Assembly (NCBI GenBank): GCA_030584065.1
Contig: CP129489.1
Span: 1,903,497-1,967,496, forward strand
Length of the DNA: 64,000 nucleotides
Direction: 5' to 3'
From: Flavobacteriales bacterium
Lineage (GTDB): Bacteria; Bacteroidota; Bacteroidia; Flavobacteriales_F; PHOS-HE28
Shown: positions 61,900 to 64,000 of the stretch, one piece after another
Layout: every line of letters starts with the position of its first letter
How positions within the stretch are numbered: the stretch's first letter is position 1
Notes under the pieces: model-generated
Told to the model about the DNA's origin: nothing
Seen by the model: only the letters and a program-made list of their open reading frames with translations
Database searches by the model: none
Position numbers and translations under genes: made by a program

Positions 61900-62673
61900 A
61901 TGATACAGGAGCACAGCATCTCCGAGCGCCAAGCCTGCGGCAGCGTGGGCTTGGCGCGCAGCACCGCGCAGTACTGCAAGACCCCAGCGGATGACACGCC
62001 CATTATCCAGGTCTTGGAACAGCTCACCCAGAAGCACCCGGCCATCGGGGTGTGGCAAAGCCATCATCGGATGCGCTTGATGGGTCACCTGTGGAACTTC
62101 AAGCGGGTGTATCGGGTCTACACCGGTCTGGGCCTCAACATTCGTCGCAGGGCCAAGAAACGGCTGCCTGCACGGGTGAAGCAGGCGCTGTTCCGTCCTG
62201 CTGGTCCGGACCAGGTCTACAGCATCGACTTCATGCATGACAGCCTCTGGGACGGCCGGACCTACCGCTTGCTAAATGTGATCGACGACTACAACAGGGA
62301 GGTGCTCGCGATCGAGGTGGACACCTCACTGCCCGCACTGCGCGTGATACGCGTGCTGGAACGCATCAAAGCAGTGCGTCCGCTGCCCAAGATGATCCGC
62401 GTGGACAACGGCCCGGAGTTCATCAGCGCCAAGCTCGACCACTGGTGCCGCGAACACGGCATTACCTTGACCTACATCCAGCCAGGCAAGCCCACCCAGA
62501 ACGCCTACATCGAACGCCTCAACGGCAGCATCCGTCGTGAACTGCTCAGCGCCTACGTGTTCCGTACCTTGGACGAGGTGCGCGAGAAGGCCGATGAGTG
62601 GATGACCGATTACAACCATCACCGCCCACACAAGGCGCTTGGCTACCGGCCGCCAGCGCCCATCCGATCCTAA
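61900..62673 (+). CDS. IS3-family transposase OrfB (DDE integrase domain)
   Basis: The 257-residue protein has the retroviral-integrase fold with the catalytic triad visible: Asp in [13 protein letters not shown], Asp in [11 protein letters not shown], and Glu in [16 protein letters not shown]. It ends in the typical [16 protein letters not shown]. The frame extends upstream past the first ATG into OrfA at -1, as expected for IS3 elements. It looks intact, so the element may be active. Confidence 0.93.
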   Translation: MIQEHSISERQACGSVGLARSTAQYCKTPADDTPIIQVLEQLTQKHPAIGVWQSHHRMRLMGHLWNFKRVYRVYTGLGLNIRRRAKKRLPARVKQALFRPAGPDQVYSIDFMHDSLWDGRTYRLLNVIDDYNREVLAIEVDTSLPALRVIRVLERIKAVRPLPKMIRVDNGPEFISAKLDHWCREHGITLTYIQPGKPTQNAYIERLNGSIRRELLSAYVFRTLDEVREKADEWMTDYNHHRPHKALGYRPPAPIRS

Positions 62674-62730
62674 ACCTATGCCCCAGGAGCCTCTAGTTAT
62701 GATCGGCCCGAAAACAGGGGAAGCTTACAG

Positions 62731-62879
62731 AACGCGCGCGCAGCTGGTCGCCCCGGGAGCGCATCATCACCGTGTGCGCTACCGGCGGCGGGCGCAGTGC
62801 CCAGGCCGCGCAGGTGTTGCGGGATATGGGCTTTGGAAGGACGTGGTGGTTGTGCGGGGGGACGGTGGGGTGGCGGTGA
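62731..62879 (+). pseudogene. Rhodanese-tail copy 6
   Basis: About 149 bp match the rhodanese from ARSWSPRERIITVC to the stop. The active loop has changed: the codons after Cys read ATGGGRS in place of AKGGGRS. The left end is again different from those of the other copies. The 311 bp between the IS transposase and the next gene (62674-62984) hold this copy, its tail and nothing else recognised. Confidence 0.85.
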
Positions 62880-62913
62880 GGGGAGGCCACCGGCTCATCA
62901 TGCTACCGAGTTT

Positions 62914-62935
62914 AGGGTCCACTGCGTGAGACCCT
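62914..62935 (+). repeat. Hairpin tail after rhodanese copy 6
   Basis: AGGGTC (62914-62919) pairs with GACCCT (62930-62935) over a 10-nt loop, followed by GCTCAGGCTTGG. This is a decayed version of stem-loop 2 and of the CTCAGGTATGGG end seen in copies 2 and 4. Stem-loop 1 is no longer paired. Confidence 0.65.
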
Positions 62936-62984
62936 GCTCAGGCTTGGCTTGTCCTTTCGTCCTGTTCATGGTGCGGTCAATTCA

Positions 62985-64000
62985 TCAAGCGGAACCATAC
63001 AACCACTTCTGGAACCCCACGAACGTCTCCCGGATGCGGGCAACGTCGCCGAGCGCATGGGTGGCGTCGGGGATGGACTTGTACTTCAGTTGCAGGATGA
63101 TGGGAAGCTTCTCGGGTTGCAGTTCCTCCACACCCGTCTGCACGTACTGGTGCAGCACGAAGTCGAGGAAGGCACGTTGCTGGTCGGTGTAGTGGTCGAA
63201 ATGTGCGCGGGCCTGTGCGGCACGTTCGGCGCGTTCCTGCGTGGGCGTGCTGTAAGCGATGTACGCCAGCACGTCGAACAGGTCGCTGTGCTGTGCATCG
63301 ATGATCTTTTGCAGCTCCTGCAACTGCGCCAAAGGAAAGCCCTTCTCCGCCAGCTCATCGAGCAGCTTCTTCCGGGTGTCCGGCAGGCTCCATATGCTGC
63401 GCAGCTCGTCTTCCGTGCCAAAGAAGCGCGGCAGTTCGCCGTAGAGCTGGCGAATGAATTCCTCCACGCTGATGGGCCTGCCGTCCGCGCTCCAGAAGCT
63501 CGTCTCCACCGTGGCCCGCAGTTGGCGCTCCTTGCCGTCGGCCAGCTTGATGCGCACCTTCCGTCGCGGCTCCTCCGGCTCTTCGGGCCGCTCCCCGGGC
63601 TCCTTCTTGGGCTTCGGCTCGGTGCCCCCAGGCTCCAACGGCTCGGTGGGCGCTATCTCCTCGCCATCCCACTCCGGGTCCTGGAACAGTTCGTGGCTGC
63701 GGGTGAAATCGTGGATGGTGAAGTAGTCCTTGCCATCGTAGAGGCGTGTGCCCCGGCCGATGATCTGCTTGAACTCCACCATGCTCTTGATGCGGCGCAG
63801 CAGCACCACATGGCGCACGTTGCGCGCATCCACACCCGTGCTCAGCTTCTGGCTGGTGGTAAGGATGGTGGGGATGCTCTTCTCATTGTCCTGGAACTCC
63901 CGCAGGTGCTGCTCACCGATATCGCCGTCGTTGGCGGTCACGCGGTGGCAGTAGTTGGGGTCGGCGATCTTCTTCTCCTGGTTGATGAGGTCGCGGATCA
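62985..64000 (-). CDS. hsdR: Type I restriction HsdR, second and different subunit (5' end outside window)
   Basis: The last 338 or so residues of a type I restriction motor subunit. The helicase motifs are TILTTSQKLSTGVDARNVRHVVLLR (motif V) and FKQIIGRGTRLYDGKDYFTIHDF (motif VI). A proline/glutamate-rich linker follows (EPGGTEPKPKKEPGERPEEPEEP), then the EcoEI-type C-terminal domain (VEEFIRQLYGELPRFFG...VGFQKWLYGSA). Upstream codons (IRDLINQEKKIADPNYCHRVTAND) remain open to base 64000, so the gene continues outside. Its motif wording differs from the truncated HsdR at 59862, so this is a different restriction family and not the missing part of that gene. Confidence 0.9.
   Translation of the reverse strand, partial: IRDLINQEKKIADPNYCHRVTANDGDIGEQHLREFQDNEKSIPTILTTSQKLSTGVDARNVRHVVLLRRIKSMVEFKQIIGRGTRLYDGKDYFTIHDFTRSHELFQDPEWDGEEIAPTEPLEPGGTEPKPKKEPGERPEEPEEPRRKVRIKLADGKERQLRATVETSFWSADGRPISVEEFIRQLYGELPRFFGTEDELRSIWSLPDTRKKLLDELAEKGFPLAQLQELQKIIDAQHSDLFDVLAYIAYSTPTQERAERAAQARAHFDHYTDQQRAFLDFVLHQYVQTGVEELQPEKLPIILQLKYKSIPDATHALGDVARIRETFVGFQKWLYGSA

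Larger units (their letters stand above)
61602..62673 (+). mobile_element. IS3-family insertion sequence (ends not determined)
   Basis: Two consecutive transposase frames with an IS3-type HTH OrfA and DDE OrfB define the element. The true ends lie somewhere in about 61500-61600 and 62674-62730, but no convincing matching terminal inverted repeats or target duplication could be found by eye. Rhodanese-tail copy 6 begins only 58 bp after OrfB, so the element sits between the truncated hsdR and that copy. Confidence 0.85.

Noticed and set aside
62985..64000. The HsdR at the window end as the missing N-terminal half of the HsdR at 59862
   Set aside because: It already contains its own motifs V and VI and a complete C-terminus of a different HsdR family, so it is a second gene.

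Overview
The window looks like the chromosome of a GC-rich member of the Bacteroidota, probably a Flavobacteriales relative. It carries several secreted proteins with type IX secretion (T9SS) C-terminal tails, a gliding-motility-type C-terminal domain, a TonB-dependent receptor with an N-terminal carboxypeptidase-regulatory-like domain, promoters of the TAnnTTTG type with little Shine-Dalgarno sequence, and a Tgt enzyme without the usual zinc cysteines. No rRNA, tRNA or CRISPR array was found.

Layout. 1-1848 (minus): TonB receptor, cut by the window edge, with a small Cys/His-rich partner. 1913-4119: a T9SS propeller protein overlapping pfkA. 4183-20594: three very large surface proteins. One is a repeat/PKD/gliding-domain protein. 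The other two are paralogous minus-strand proteins with a gingipain-like fold that seems to have lost its catalytic residues, followed by Cys-rich repeats; one of these holds 15 in-register 240-bp DNA repeats. 20900-33005: a compact hybrid NRPS-PKS cluster (A-PCP-KS-AT-ACP-aminotransferase, then C-A-PCP-TE, a free thioesterase and an Sfp-type transferase). This is the clearest candidate for an undescribed natural product, predicted to be a beta-amino (3,4-diamino) acyl-amino acid.

33006-48161 is mostly housekeeping: a RecD-like helicase, DUF3822-rsmD-coaD-thioredoxin, Nudix and pyrE with overlapping divergent start codons, an ABC exporter, rsmG, an ECF-type sigma factor with a glycosyltransferase, tgt and an LptF/G permease. 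48187-54184 is an arsenic island: two palindromic operators, arsR, arsM, a phosphatase-like arsenate reductase, an ACR3 exporter, DinB, TauE/SafE and an MFS-rhodanese fusion.

54185-64000 is an accessory zone. The 3' end of the MFS-rhodanese gene recurs at least five more times. Every copy is cut at a different 5' point but ends at the same stop codon, and most are followed by a two-hairpin tail. Unrelated genes sit between copies: a T9SS protein, a retropepsin-like protease, Dps, small membrane proteins, a YgjP-like peptidase, a truncated type I restriction HsdR next to an IS3-family element, and the end of a second, different HsdR. The array looks like gene cassettes separated by a shared 3' element but does not match integron attC sites. 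Short dispersed repeats (20-bp palindromes and an 8-bp octamer repeat) occur between genes and also in frame inside the NRPS-PKS gene.
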